A stretch of DNA of 64,000 bases, from assembly GCF_017897595.1 (NCBI RefSeq), contig NZ_JAGKIK010000001.1, positions 124,001 through 188,000 on the forward strand, in the 5' to 3' direction. The translations under genes and the position numbers were made by a program. This stretch comes from Aquimarina sp. U1-2 (GTDB taxonomy: Bacteria; Bacteroidota; Bacteroidia; Flavobacteriales; Flavobacteriaceae). Of this stretch, positions 10,601-18,591 are shown piece after piece (positions within the stretch are counted from its first letter, which is position 1; the number at the start of each line of letters is the position of its first letter). The notes under the pieces are model-generated. The model was not told the DNA's origin. It did no database searches and saw only the letters and a list, made by a program, of their open reading frames with translations.

Positions 10601-10856
10601 TTTCATATCCTATATACGAAAAAACCAGGATGCTTTCTGAAGAAACCGTTATGGTATAGTTTCCGTCAAAATCTGTTAATGTTCCTTGGCTTGCTCCTTT
10701 TACGGTAATATTAACTCCGGGAATGGGGTCACCTTCTTGAGAAGTTACATTACCCGTAACCTTTATATCTTTTTGTGCCTGTAACGCCATGGTGCCTAAA
10801 CATATACAGAGCAAAAACCAAAAAAATTTACTTGTGGATAGTTTTATTTTTTTCAT
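7608..10856 (-). CDS. susC-like: SusC/RagA TonB-dependent transporter, PUL1 (no STN domain)
   Basis: A 1,082-residue SusC-like outer-membrane transporter. The order is a signal peptide (FFWFLLCICLGTMALQAQ), a carboxypeptidase-regulatory-like domain (VTGNVTSQEGDPIPGVNITVKG, about 30-115), a TonB box-like segment before VVAYGTRKQSEIIGAVS, the plug (VSGLQFRENGAPDGGPQLNIRG, VLKDAASKALYGSRASNGVIVITTK), then a 22-strand barrel ending SLGLDITF with terminal Phe. Unlike the SusC at 47123-50464 it has no N-terminal STN signalling domain, so it should not be under ECF sigma/FecR control. A candidate operator for the neighbouring GntR-type regulator lies about 130-150 nt upstream (10984-11004). It is the head gene of PUL1, followed by susD after 21 nt. 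Confidence 0.95.
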   Translation of the reverse strand: MKKIKLSTSKFFWFLLCICLGTMALQAQKDIKVTGNVTSQEGDPIPGVNITVKGASQGTLTDFDGNYTITVSSESILVFSYIGYENREIVVNGRKIIDVSLTEEVLGLEKIVVVAYGTRKQSEIIGAVSTVEAETIENQQIATFEQALFGQVSGLQFRENGAPDGGPQLNIRGVSTFGNNNPLFVVDGFPLGTNAGDQQDNYILNSINPNDIESISVLKDAASKALYGSRASNGVIVITTKTGKKNTTPVISFSTNVGIQSIPDYEKPDVLNATELANYTLEVFEDQEAAGSPLGGLQLDARDEINAALAAGLGEGNNWFDLITRDALVRNYSIGVKGGSQRSRYATSIAHQDREGTVINTGFKRYSLNFNFDTDITDKLRLGLNFAPSRTTATGNGVNAISGNGRFYSAIPLAQWMDPSAPLRDDDGELTGSITGVSLFRSRNANPVSFMTEREAERRADLVRLGTFLEWEFLPGLKAKIFGSLQSIDRRNTSFVPAKLPGPNVRASPLGTTRASASVLESTAFNWVLENTLNYAKRFGNNQRHSLQLLAGFTAEKREATETFLQSNNLADPEIRIPSVGNTVDPSQFNARTDNQVFTLTSLIGRLDYSFDERYYLTATVRRDGTSRFGEGNRYGNFPAFGAAWRISNEAFFKPIRNVISDLKIEGGYGISGNNSNTGNYTFRGRVGVQSPNLDVNYLYGNTLAPGAAVTGLPNQNLGWEETRETNFGIDLGLFRNRITLSADYYDTRSVDFLFTQNLPRTSGLGGVGANLGEIQNKGYELELSARIIEKSDFSWSINLNYTSNRNEVIDIPQESGFFFPGGSDLTRVDGQVINMTEIREGQPIGLYRGFNVTGLFTQEEIDNPDIPKYPGAVEGSLKFEDIPTIDTDGDGIPDQADGELRANDLTIIGDPNPDFVFGFSTRINYKNIDLSITGDGAVGQDILLGQNQYLWDQTDGQFNIDPLLLNRWRPGDDPTTSTIPGTASGRSRQFFRAPNSLAVQAADYLWIRNITLGYRLEGNFFNDSFRNARVYISAQNPFLFTEYEYGNPTVNRNADNAAVRNVDNGAFPIARTVSLGLDITF

Positions 10857-11349
10857 ATGTTATTAGTTAATTTAGAGGCTATTTTTTGATGCATATATCC
10901 TCTCGTGATTCCAATAAAAGAGATCCAAAAAAAGATCGCGTTTTGTTTTCAGTTTTTAATATTAACATTCCTTTAATTGATAACTATCCTGTACTATGCT
11001 GTATGCGTTTGCTTATTTTTAACATCTTCCTCAATCGATGTAGTACTTACTTTATGAAATTTAACACGGGGAAATCTTAGGTTTCTCAAATGACTTCTTA
11101 TATTTTTTTAACATGTAGATTTATGGGTTATTATACATGCTTCGGATTTTAAGTAATGTGAATTATTGCAAAGGAAAGTACCACTTCAACAGTCTATTTT
11201 CTAAATTGATAATCTATAGTAAATAAACTTAGTGTAGAATAATGGGTTGTATAAATTATCCAGGTAAAGTCACTTATTTTCAATTGACTTTAGAACTATA
11301 TTTAAAATACATAAATGAGTATACTTATTATTTGTAGGCAAGTAAATAG
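10857..11349. other. Intergenic region between susC and the regulator gene
   Basis: About 490 nt of AT-rich DNA lie between the susC start and the 3' end of the GntR regulator gene. It holds the susC 5' region and the candidate operator at 10984-11004. The remainder shows no convincing gene. Confidence 0.6.
10984..11004 (-). promoter_or_regulatory. Candidate GntR operator upstream of PUL1 susC
   Basis: On the minus strand this reads ATACAGCATAgTACAGGAT followed by AG. It matches 19 of 21 positions of the site at 12520-12540 upstream of rhaD, in the same orientation relative to its gene. It contains two TACAG units exactly 10 bp apart, one helical turn. No coding sequence explains the conservation. 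Assignment to the regulator at 11350-12396 is an inference from proximity. Confidence 0.72.
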
Positions 11350-12396
11350 TCAAACCGATCCCCGATCAATAAATTTAAAATCATTCTTAATCTGTTTTAT
11401 TTGGTTTTCAAGGATAAGTTGTGCCGTAGTTTCTCCCATCTTTTTAAAATCTGTTCCGATTACAGTAATCCCTAATAACTCTTTTAATGGGGTATCATTA
11501 TAAGAGATAATACCAATTTCTTTACCTAATACCAAAGAACTGTCTCTTACTTGTTTTACTAAATCTACTAGATCGGTTTCTTTAATCGTAATATAAGTAT
11601 CCCCCGCTCTTAGTTCCATACCTTCATAGATATCATCTAAAATTTCAAAATCAAATGAATGGGCAACACAAAACTTTCTGAAACCATGTTTGATTTCTCT
11701 AGGATATGGATAAACAGAGGTATCGGGATAAATCAATATGAGTTTTCCGTAATTTTTCAATTTCTCAAGTCCTTCTTCTAACGCTGCAATGATATCATTC
11801 TCAAAATCTTGATAAACTTGTATAACCTCATCCTTTGAAAAATCAATTTTGTTGTCTAAAAGAACAAGTTTATGATAAGGTAATTCTTTAATCGCTTCTA
11901 AAACTTTATCGGTATAACCTATATGTTTAAGTTGTTCGTTTTTAAAATGTGACATGATTACATAATAATCATAATGCCCCTTATACCGTTCCATTAATTT
12001 CAAAAATAAGGTTTCGTCGCAATGATAAATATGAAGATCGAGATGAGCATTAGTTCCTATAGCATTCAGAAATGAGTTATATATTGTCATTTTATATGAA
12101 CTCAATTTATTAATTAAAAAAAGGATATTTAACTTATTAATAAGATCAGTTTTGGCTATATAATATCCTTTACCTTTTACTGATTCTATAATTTTACGCT
12201 CTTTTAAAAGTTTGTATGCCTTCTCTACGGTATCACGAGAAAGATAAAATTCTTCACTTATTTCATTGATTGATGGTATTTTTTGTCCTATTTCGAGATT
12301 GTCTCTTGAAATTTCATCTATAATCGAGTCAACAATCTGTTTGTACTTGGGTTTTCTCGAATTATGATCTATCTGAATATTAACTATAAGATCCAT
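11350..12396 (-). CDS. GntR-family regulator with sugar-binding-protein-like effector domain
   Basis: The N-terminal 75 residues form a GntR winged helix (KPKYKQIVDSIIDEISRDNLEIGQKIPSINEISEEFYLSRDTVEKAYKLLKERKIIESVKGKGYYI). The rest (about 85-348) looks like a LacI/periplasmic-binding-type effector domain: NILFLINKLSSYKMTIYNSFLNAI at the start, YYVIMSHF, KLVLLDNKID, then GIISYNDTPLKELLGITVIGTDFKKMGETTAQLIL near the end. This architecture is common for Bacteroidota regulators of rhamnose or fucose catabolism. It is divergent from the rhamnose operon across 218 nt that contain the candidate operator. The expected mode is repression or activation relieved by rhamnose or a catabolic intermediate, with control of rhaD, PUL1 susC and the GH2 at 20075. 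Effector and sign of control are inferred, not shown. Confidence 0.88.
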   Translation of the reverse strand: MDLIVNIQIDHNSRKPKYKQIVDSIIDEISRDNLEIGQKIPSINEISEEFYLSRDTVEKAYKLLKERKIIESVKGKGYYIAKTDLINKLNILFLINKLSSYKMTIYNSFLNAIGTNAHLDLHIYHCDETLFLKLMERYKGHYDYYVIMSHFKNEQLKHIGYTDKVLEAIKELPYHKLVLLDNKIDFSKDEVIQVYQDFENDIIAALEEGLEKLKNYGKLILIYPDTSVYPYPREIKHGFRKFCVAHSFDFEILDDIYEGMELRAGDTYITIKETDLVDLVKQVRDSSLVLGKEIGIISYNDTPLKELLGITVIGTDFKKMGETTAQLILENQIKQIKNDFKFIDRGSV

Positions 12397-12502
12397 ATAT
12401 TATGTAGGGGTAAAGTTTTATAAGTTGTGTTGAAAAATAAATAAAAATCAAAGAATATTATTGATTATTTAACCATTTTTTACATAAATTATAAAAGAAT
12501 TC

Positions 12503-12560
12503 GTAGTACACCTACAGCTATACAGCATACTACAGGATGGAGAATGCTACTACTAATTCT
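12503..12560 (+). promoter_or_regulatory. Candidate operator region upstream of the rhamnose operon
   Basis: The core at 12520-12540 is ATACAGCATAcTACAGGAT plus GG, nearly identical to the site upstream of susC. TACAG occurs at 12513, 12521 and 12531; the last two are 10 bp apart. Around it are GTAGTA (12503-12508) and TACTAC (12528-12533) as an inverted pair, and AGAAT/ATTCT (12541-12545, 12556-12560). The core ends about 75 nt before the rhaD start. The shared core is directly observed; its binding by the divergent regulator is inferred. Confidence 0.72.
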
Positions 12561-12614
12561 ATTTTCATGCCATAATAGTTTAAAACTTAAAACCAACTAA
12601 ATTCAATATACATT

Positions 12615-14723
12615 ATGGGAATAACCAAAAACATGTACAAGCATGTAGACTATCTTTGGGATGATCAAAAAGCGGCTTCATTTCATAATGACGAAATAGC
12701 ACTTTTTTTATATAGATCTAATATTCTTGGTGCCGATCTACGTATTACTAACTATGGTGGAGGAAATACCAGCTGTAAAACTATAGAAAAAGATCCTCTA
12801 ACTCATGAAGATGTCGAGGTTATGTGGGTAAAAGGATCTGGTGGAGATATTGGTACATTAAAAAGATCGGGTATTGCTGGACTATATACACAACGACTTA
12901 GAGCTCTTAAAAAAGTGTACCGTGGTATCGAATATGAAGATGAAATGGTTTCTCTTTTTAATCATTGCCTGTATGACCTTGACAGTAAAACGCCATCTAT
13001 TGATACCCCCTTGCATGGATTATTACCCTTTACACACATTGACCATCTTCATCCCGATGCTGTTATTGCTATTGCGGCCGCAAAAGATGGAGAAAAAATT
13101 ACGAAAGAGATTTGGGGAGATACCATGGGTTGGATCCCATGGCAACGGCCCGGTTTTGATCTAGGATTGCAACTCGAAAAATGTATTGAAACTCAACCCG
13201 GAATTAGAGGTATTGTTTTAGAAAGTCATGGGTTATTTACCTGGGGAGCGACTTCTAAAGAATGCTATATCAATAGCCTCGAGGTTATTGAAATGGCTAC
13301 ATCGTATATAGAACAAAAAATAAAAGGAAATAACGGTTATGCTTTTGGAGGACAAAAAGTACGTAGTCTTACCCCTAGCAAGCGCAAAACACAGGCCTCG
13401 ACTATAGCTCCGATACTAAGAGGTCTGTGTTCTACCAAACAGAGAATGATTGGTCATTTTACCGACGAAGATAGGGTACTAACCTATATTAACAGTAATG
13501 ATTTGGATAAGTTAGCACCTATGGGCACTTCTTGTCCCGATCATTTTTTAAGAACCAAAATCAAACCTTTGGTTCTCGGTTTACTACCCAATGAAGATGT
13601 GTCGCAAACTGAAAATATTATAAAGAGGCTACAACCAGAATTTGAAAAATACAGACAAGACTATACCGAATATTATGAAAACTGCAAACATGAAGATAGT
13701 CCAGCCATGCGGGATCCAAACCCAGTAGTAATCATATATCCAGGGATAGGAATGTTTACTTTTGCTAAAAATAAACAAACCGCCAGAGTTGCCAGCGAAT
13801 TTTATGTTAATGCTATCAATGTTATGAGGGGGGCTGAAGCTATTTCAGAATATATCGCGTTACCCAGACAAGAAGCATTTAATATCGAATATTGGCTATT
13901 AGAAGAGGCTAAATTACAACGAATGCCAGCCGAAAAACCTTTATCCAGAAAAATTGCTATGATTACGGGAGCCGCCGGAGGCATTGGCAAAGCTATTGCC
14001 GATAAGTTAGTAGCTGAAGGAGCCAATGCTATAATTACCGATTTACAACAGGAAATACTGGATAGTGCAGAAAAAACTTTTAATAAAGATGAGGTTGTAA
14101 CATCAATTTGCGATGTTACGGATCAGGATTCTATTGCAGACGCATACCAAAAAGCTTGTATATCATTTGGTGGAGTTGATATTATTATTCATTCTGCAGG
14201 ACTAGCTATTTCAAAGCCTTTAGAAGAAACCTCTATCTCAGACTGGGATGTATTGCAAAATGTACTGGTAAAAGGACAATTTCTAATGGTTCAAAAAGGC
14301 ACAGAGGTTATGAAACAGCAGGGATTGGGAGGAAATATTATTAATATCGCTAGTAAAAACGGTTTGGTATCAGGTCCTAATAATGTTGGCTATGGTACCG
14401 CAAAAGCTGCACAACAACATATGACGAGATTATTGGCTGCAGAGCTTGGCCCACAAAAGATCAGAGTAAACACTATAAATCCTGATGGGGTAATTGTAGG
14501 CAGTAAAATCTGGGAAGGAAAATGGGCAGAAGGCAGAGCAAAAGCTTACGGAATTAAAGTAGAAGAACTCCCTGCTCATTATGCTAAACGAAATCTACTC
14601 AACGAAATTATTCTTCCTGAAGACATAGCAAATGCAGTTTTTGCACTATTAGCTATCTTAGACAAAAGTACTGGTAATACAATCAATGTAGATGGTGGTA
14701 TGCCTAATGCATTTGTTCGATAA
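12615..14723 (+). CDS. rhaD: Bifunctional rhamnulose-1-phosphate aldolase / lactaldehyde dehydrogenase
   Basis: A 702-residue fusion of a class II aldolase and a short-chain dehydrogenase (RhaD aldolase-dehydrogenase, RhaEW type). The aldolase half shows NYGGGNTSCK, WVKGSGGDIG, zinc-site histidines in HIDHLHPDAV and a further one in VLESHGLFTWG. The dehydrogenase half starts near residue 425 with the Rossmann motif ITGAAGGIGKA, has INIAS for the catalytic Ser, and YGTAK for the catalytic Tyr and Lys. The aldolase splits L-rhamnulose-1-phosphate to DHAP and L-lactaldehyde, and the dehydrogenase oxidises lactaldehyde to L-lactate. It is the first gene of a tight operon (14 nt to the next). A role in fucose breakdown is a weaker alternative, given the RhaI-type isomerase and adjacent GH78. 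Confidence 0.93.
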   Translation: MGITKNMYKHVDYLWDDQKAASFHNDEIALFLYRSNILGADLRITNYGGGNTSCKTIEKDPLTHEDVEVMWVKGSGGDIGTLKRSGIAGLYTQRLRALKKVYRGIEYEDEMVSLFNHCLYDLDSKTPSIDTPLHGLLPFTHIDHLHPDAVIAIAAAKDGEKITKEIWGDTMGWIPWQRPGFDLGLQLEKCIETQPGIRGIVLESHGLFTWGATSKECYINSLEVIEMATSYIEQKIKGNNGYAFGGQKVRSLTPSKRKTQASTIAPILRGLCSTKQRMIGHFTDEDRVLTYINSNDLDKLAPMGTSCPDHFLRTKIKPLVLGLLPNEDVSQTENIIKRLQPEFEKYRQDYTEYYENCKHEDSPAMRDPNPVVIIYPGIGMFTFAKNKQTARVASEFYVNAINVMRGAEAISEYIALPRQEAFNIEYWLLEEAKLQRMPAEKPLSRKIAMITGAAGGIGKAIADKLVAEGANAIITDLQQEILDSAEKTFNKDEVVTSICDVTDQDSIADAYQKACISFGGVDIIIHSAGLAISKPLEETSISDWDVLQNVLVKGQFLMVQKGTEVMKQQGLGGNIINIASKNGLVSGPNNVGYGTAKAAQQHMTRLLAAELGPQKIRVNTINPDGVIVGSKIWEGKWAEGRAKAYGIKVEELPAHYAKRNLLNEIILPEDIANAVFALLAILDKSTGNTINVDGGMPNAFVR

Positions 14724-14737
14724 TACTAATATCTATA

Positions 14738-16018
14738 ATGAAAATTGACAGACAACAAATAATCGATCTTAATAAAGGCTTAGCATTCAACCATACCGTG
14801 CAATTTGACTTCTTAGCAAATCAACTTCACCACAAAAGTATTGATTATCAAAACATTATTAAAAAGCTAAAAGCCTTTCAGGTTGCCATACCTAGTTGGG
14901 CACTTGGGGCAGGAGGCACACGATTTGGAAGATTCTCTTTTGGAGGTGAACCCACTACGCTAGAACAGAAGTTAGACGACATAGGTATACTGCATATGTT
15001 GACGAATACCGCTGGGGCTGTTTCACTGCATATCCCATGGGATATTCCTAGGGATTATGCTGCTATACAGGAAAAAGCCGCATCGCATAATATTGTTTTT
15101 GATGCTGTAAATTCTAATACGTTTCAGGACCAACCCAATGCCAATGAAAATTATAAATTTGGTTCTTTATCTACTGTAAATAAAGATATTAGAGAACGGG
15201 CGATACAACACAATATCGAGGTCATTGATATAGGTAAAAAATTAGGTTCAAAAAGTATTACGATTTGGTTGGCAGATGGGGCTAATTTTCCTGGACAAAA
15301 CAATTTTCAAAGAGTGCTAAAACATACGCAAGACAGCCTTCAAAAGATATATCAAGCACTGCCAAATGATTGGAAATTATTTATAGAATACAAACCCTAT
15401 GAACCCAATTTTTATAGTACGGTGATTCAGGATTGGGGTACTTCGTTAATGCTTGCAGAAAGTTGCGGAAATAGAGCCTTCACTCTTGTCGATCTCGGGC
15501 ATCATTTACCAAATACCAATATTGAACAGATTGTAGCGACGTTATTGTACAAAGGCAAACTAGGCGGTTTTCATTTCAATGACAGTAAATACGGGGATGA
15601 TGACTTAACGGTAGGTTCTATAAAACCCTATGCCCTATTCTTAATTTTTAATGAATTGGTCTACGGAATGAAAAATAATCCTCAAAACCCGGATCTTGCC
15701 TGGATGATTGATGCCAGCCATAACACCAAAGATCCTTTGGAAGATTTGATACAATCGTTAGAAGCTATTCTAATTGCTTATGCACAAGCACTATTGGTAG
15801 ATCAGGATAGACTTAAAGAAGCACAAGAGGCGCAAGACGTAGTTGCTTGTCAAGAGATGTTGCAAGATGCCTATCGAACTGATGTTCGATCCTTAATACG
15901 AGAGTCCAGATCACAAGCGAATGCCGCCATTGACCCTTTGGCCGCATATCGAGCATTGAACGTAAGGAAAACCCTTGTTAAAGAGCGTGGAGAAAAATCA
16001 ACTGCAACAGGATTATAA
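14738..16018 (+). CDS. rhaI: L-rhamnose isomerase (RhaI type)
   Basis: A 426-residue TIM-barrel sugar isomerase of the RhaI branch, as in Pseudomonas stutzeri and rhizobia, rather than the E. coli RhaA branch. Typical segments are AIPSWALGAGGTRFGRF, SLHIPWDIP, and candidate metal ligands in LFIEYKPYEP (Glu), FTLVDLGHH (Asp) and GGFHFNDSKYGDDDL (His and Asp). It converts L-rhamnose to L-rhamnulose in the cytoplasm. No signal peptide is present. It sits 14 nt after rhaD and 6 nt before the kinase gene. Confidence 0.93.
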   Translation: MKIDRQQIIDLNKGLAFNHTVQFDFLANQLHHKSIDYQNIIKKLKAFQVAIPSWALGAGGTRFGRFSFGGEPTTLEQKLDDIGILHMLTNTAGAVSLHIPWDIPRDYAAIQEKAASHNIVFDAVNSNTFQDQPNANENYKFGSLSTVNKDIRERAIQHNIEVIDIGKKLGSKSITIWLADGANFPGQNNFQRVLKHTQDSLQKIYQALPNDWKLFIEYKPYEPNFYSTVIQDWGTSLMLAESCGNRAFTLVDLGHHLPNTNIEQIVATLLYKGKLGGFHFNDSKYGDDDLTVGSIKPYALFLIFNELVYGMKNNPQNPDLAWMIDASHNTKDPLEDLIQSLEAILIAYAQALLVDQDRLKEAQEAQDVVACQEMLQDAYRTDVRSLIRESRSQANAAIDPLAAYRALNVRKTLVKERGEKSTATGL

Positions 16019-16024
16019 AAGCTC

Positions 16025-17413
16025 ATGAAAAAGGTGACCGCAATTTTTGATATCGGAAAAACAAATAAAAAATTCTTCCTCTTTGATTCAGAGTATAAGG
16101 TGGTACACAAAGAATATGTCCAATTTGAAGAAATTAAAGATGAAGATGGTTTTCCTACTGAAAATTTGCCTGAACTTCAGCAATGGTTAAAAATGGTTTT
16201 TAACCGAATCCTTTCTGCAAAAAAGTATAATGTCAAAGCGATCAATTTCTCTACTTACGGAGCTAGTCTCGTACATCTAGACAAAAAAGGTAATATTTTA
16301 ACGCATTTGTATAACTATTTAAAACCGCTTCCGGAAGAAATCAAAACATCATTCTATCAAGATCACGGGAATGCACAAACTATTGCCATCGAAACTGCAT
16401 CTCCCCAAGCAGGTATGCTCAATTCGGGAATACAATTGTATTGGCTTAAACATACACGCCCCGGTCTGTTTTCGAATATCAAATACACGTTGCATTTTCC
16501 TCAATATATATCCTTTTTATTTACAGGTATTCCAGTAAGCGAATTTACAAGTATTGGATGTCATACAAGTCTTTGGAATTATAAGAAGCAAATGTACCAT
16601 GATTGGGTTATTGATCAAGAAATAGATACAAAATTTCCTTTTATAGTGCCTACGCAAACCAGTTTCAATATAACGTACGCTAATAAAAAAATTAAAATTG
16701 GGATCGGTATTCATGATAGTTCTTCAGCATTAACACCTTATTTGTTGGGTGAAAAAAAAACCTTCGTACTAATATCTACCGGTACCTGGAGTATTACACT
16801 CAACCCTTTTAGCGACGAACCGCTCACAAAAGAAGATATTAATAATAATTGTCTCAATTATCTTCGAATAGATGGAAAAGCTGTACGAGCTACACGATTT
16901 TTTATGGGAAATGAATACAAAACCCAGATAGAAAAACTTTGCACGTATTTTAAAAAAGACTCGCTGCATCACAAGCGTATAAAATTTGATATCGGTCTAT
17001 ATTTGAAGTTAAAAGAATTGGATCTACAATGTTTTAGGTTCGAAGAAATGAATATTGATACGAGTACGGCTATTTCAACAATAGATTTATCAGTATTCTC
17101 ATCTTTTGAGGAGGCATTTCATCAATTAATGATAGAGCTGGTACAAATTCAAGTAAAGACAACTCGCCTGGCTATTGGTAAAAGTAATATTAAGAAAATA
17201 TATATTGATGGTGGTTTTATTGAAAATGAAGTTTTTGTAAAATTAATTGCGCTAAACTTCAAAGAATACAAAGTACGAACTACAAAATCTCCTCTGGGTT
17301 CTGCTCTTGGTGCTGCAATAATAATTTCTGATAAAAAATTGGATTCCAGGTTCTTGAAAGATCATTATCAAATAAAAAAATTAAAACCCCCTGTATTACA
17401 AACACTAGAATAG
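16025..17413 (+). CDS. rhaB: FGGY-family carbohydrate kinase, probable rhamnulokinase
   Basis: A 462-residue FGGY sugar kinase. The first ATP/sugar motif is AIFDIGKTNKKFFLFD, the central region has NFSTYGASLVHLD, and the second lobe has IGIGIHDSSSALTPYL (Asp as catalytic base), LISTGTWSITLNPF and IYIDGGFIENEVF plus SPLGSALGAA. It should phosphorylate L-rhamnulose at O-1. It is divergent from E. coli RhaB in length and detail, so the call relies partly on its place between the isomerase (6 nt upstream) and the LldD-like gene (12 nt downstream). A kinase for a related ketose is possible. Confidence 0.87.
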   Translation: MKKVTAIFDIGKTNKKFFLFDSEYKVVHKEYVQFEEIKDEDGFPTENLPELQQWLKMVFNRILSAKKYNVKAINFSTYGASLVHLDKKGNILTHLYNYLKPLPEEIKTSFYQDHGNAQTIAIETASPQAGMLNSGIQLYWLKHTRPGLFSNIKYTLHFPQYISFLFTGIPVSEFTSIGCHTSLWNYKKQMYHDWVIDQEIDTKFPFIVPTQTSFNITYANKKIKIGIGIHDSSSALTPYLLGEKKTFVLISTGTWSITLNPFSDEPLTKEDINNNCLNYLRIDGKAVRATRFFMGNEYKTQIEKLCTYFKKDSLHHKRIKFDIGLYLKLKELDLQCFRFEEMNIDTSTAISTIDLSVFSSFEEAFHQLMIELVQIQVKTTRLAIGKSNIKKIYIDGGFIENEVFVKLIALNFKEYKVRTTKSPLGSALGAAIIISDKKLDSRFLKDHYQIKKLKPPVLQTLE

Positions 17414-17425
17414 ATTTTTAATACC

Positions 17426-18586
17426 ATGAAGTGGCCATACAACACAAAATACCCGTCTGTTGACAATTTAAGAACGAAAGCAAAAAAGCGAATACCAAAA
17501 TTTGCTTTTGAATACCTTGATGGTGGTTGTAATGAGGATGTAAATCTACATAGAAATCGGTCTGATATTCAGAAGGTAGAGCTAAGACCGCATTATCTTA
17601 GCACACATACAGGTTCAGATATGAAAACTGACCTTTTCGGCATTATATATGATGCTCCTTTTGGTATTGCTCCTGTTGGTTTACAAGGGTTAATGTGGCC
17701 AAATTCACCCGAAATCCTTGCACAAGCTGCTTTTGAACACAATATTCCGTTTATCCTGAGCACTGTTTCTACCAGTAGTATCGAACGTATTAGTGAAATT
17801 ACAGAAGGTAAAGCCTGGTTTCAGCTGTATCATCCTACCGAAGATAAACTTAGAGATGATATCATTAATCGCGCAGCGGCGGCGAGTTGCCCTGTATTGG
17901 TATTATTATGTGACGTTCCGACCTTTGGATTTCGCCCCAGAGACATACGTAATGGTCTGGCAATGCCTCCAAAAATGTCCTTACGAAATATGTTGCAAAT
18001 TCTTAGTAAACCAAATTGGGCATTGCAAACAGTATTGCACGGACAACCAAATTTTGAAACTTTAAAGCCTTATATGCCAAAGAATTTGGACTTGAGTGCC
18101 CTGGGACAGTTTATGAATCAAACCTTTAGTGGTCGTCTCAATAAAGAAAAAATTGCTCCGATACGAGATATGTGGAAAGGTAAAATAGTGCTAAAAGGAG
18201 TTGCTAGTGAAGCCGATACCGAAAAAGCTATCAAGCTTGGATTAGACGGTATTATTGTTTCAAATCATGGTGGCAGACAGCTGGATGCTGGCCAATCTAC
18301 TATCAAGCCTTTATGCAGTATTGCTGAAAAGTATGGAGATAAAATTACCGTGATGATGGATAGTGGTCTTCGTTCAGGACCGGATATTGCTCGAGCCACG
18401 GCGTGTGGGGCAAAGTTTACGTTTATGGGTCGATCATTTATGTATGGTGCCGCAGCCTTAGGAAAAGCGGGAGGAGATCATACCATATCACTTATCAAAA
18501 CTCAGTTACAACAAGTTATGGAACAACTATGTTGTGAAAAAACTTCAGATTTTCCTAATCATTTGATTAACGCCAACATAATGTAA
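17426..18586 (+). CDS. lldD: FMN-dependent alpha-hydroxy-acid dehydrogenase, probable L-lactate dehydrogenase
   Basis: A 386-residue member of the LldD/glycolate oxidase family. Seen are FAFEYLDGGCNEDVNLHRNR, FGIAPVGLQGLMWP, WFQLYHPTED, CDVPTFGFRPRDIRNG, the catalytic His segment GIIVSNHGGRQLD, and the FMN phosphate site MMDSGLRSGPDIARA followed by GRSFMYG. In this operon it would oxidise L-lactate, made from lactaldehyde by the upstream fusion, to pyruvate and pass electrons to the respiratory chain. That completes rhamnose to DHAP plus pyruvate. It is 12 nt after the kinase and 5 nt before the permease. The exact hydroxy acid is inferred from the operon. Confidence 0.88.
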   Translation: MKWPYNTKYPSVDNLRTKAKKRIPKFAFEYLDGGCNEDVNLHRNRSDIQKVELRPHYLSTHTGSDMKTDLFGIIYDAPFGIAPVGLQGLMWPNSPEILAQAAFEHNIPFILSTVSTSSIERISEITEGKAWFQLYHPTEDKLRDDIINRAAAASCPVLVLLCDVPTFGFRPRDIRNGLAMPPKMSLRNMLQILSKPNWALQTVLHGQPNFETLKPYMPKNLDLSALGQFMNQTFSGRLNKEKIAPIRDMWKGKIVLKGVASEADTEKAIKLGLDGIIVSNHGGRQLDAGQSTIKPLCSIAEKYGDKITVMMDSGLRSGPDIARATACGAKFTFMGRSFMYGAAALGKAGGDHTISLIKTQLQQVMEQLCCEKTSDFPNHLINANIM

Positions 18587-18591
18587 GTTGT

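Noticed and set aside
10886..11080. 64-residue plus-strand frame in the susC-regulator gap
   Set aside because: It runs through the candidate operator and susC promoter region, has no recognisable features and lies in non-coding DNA.
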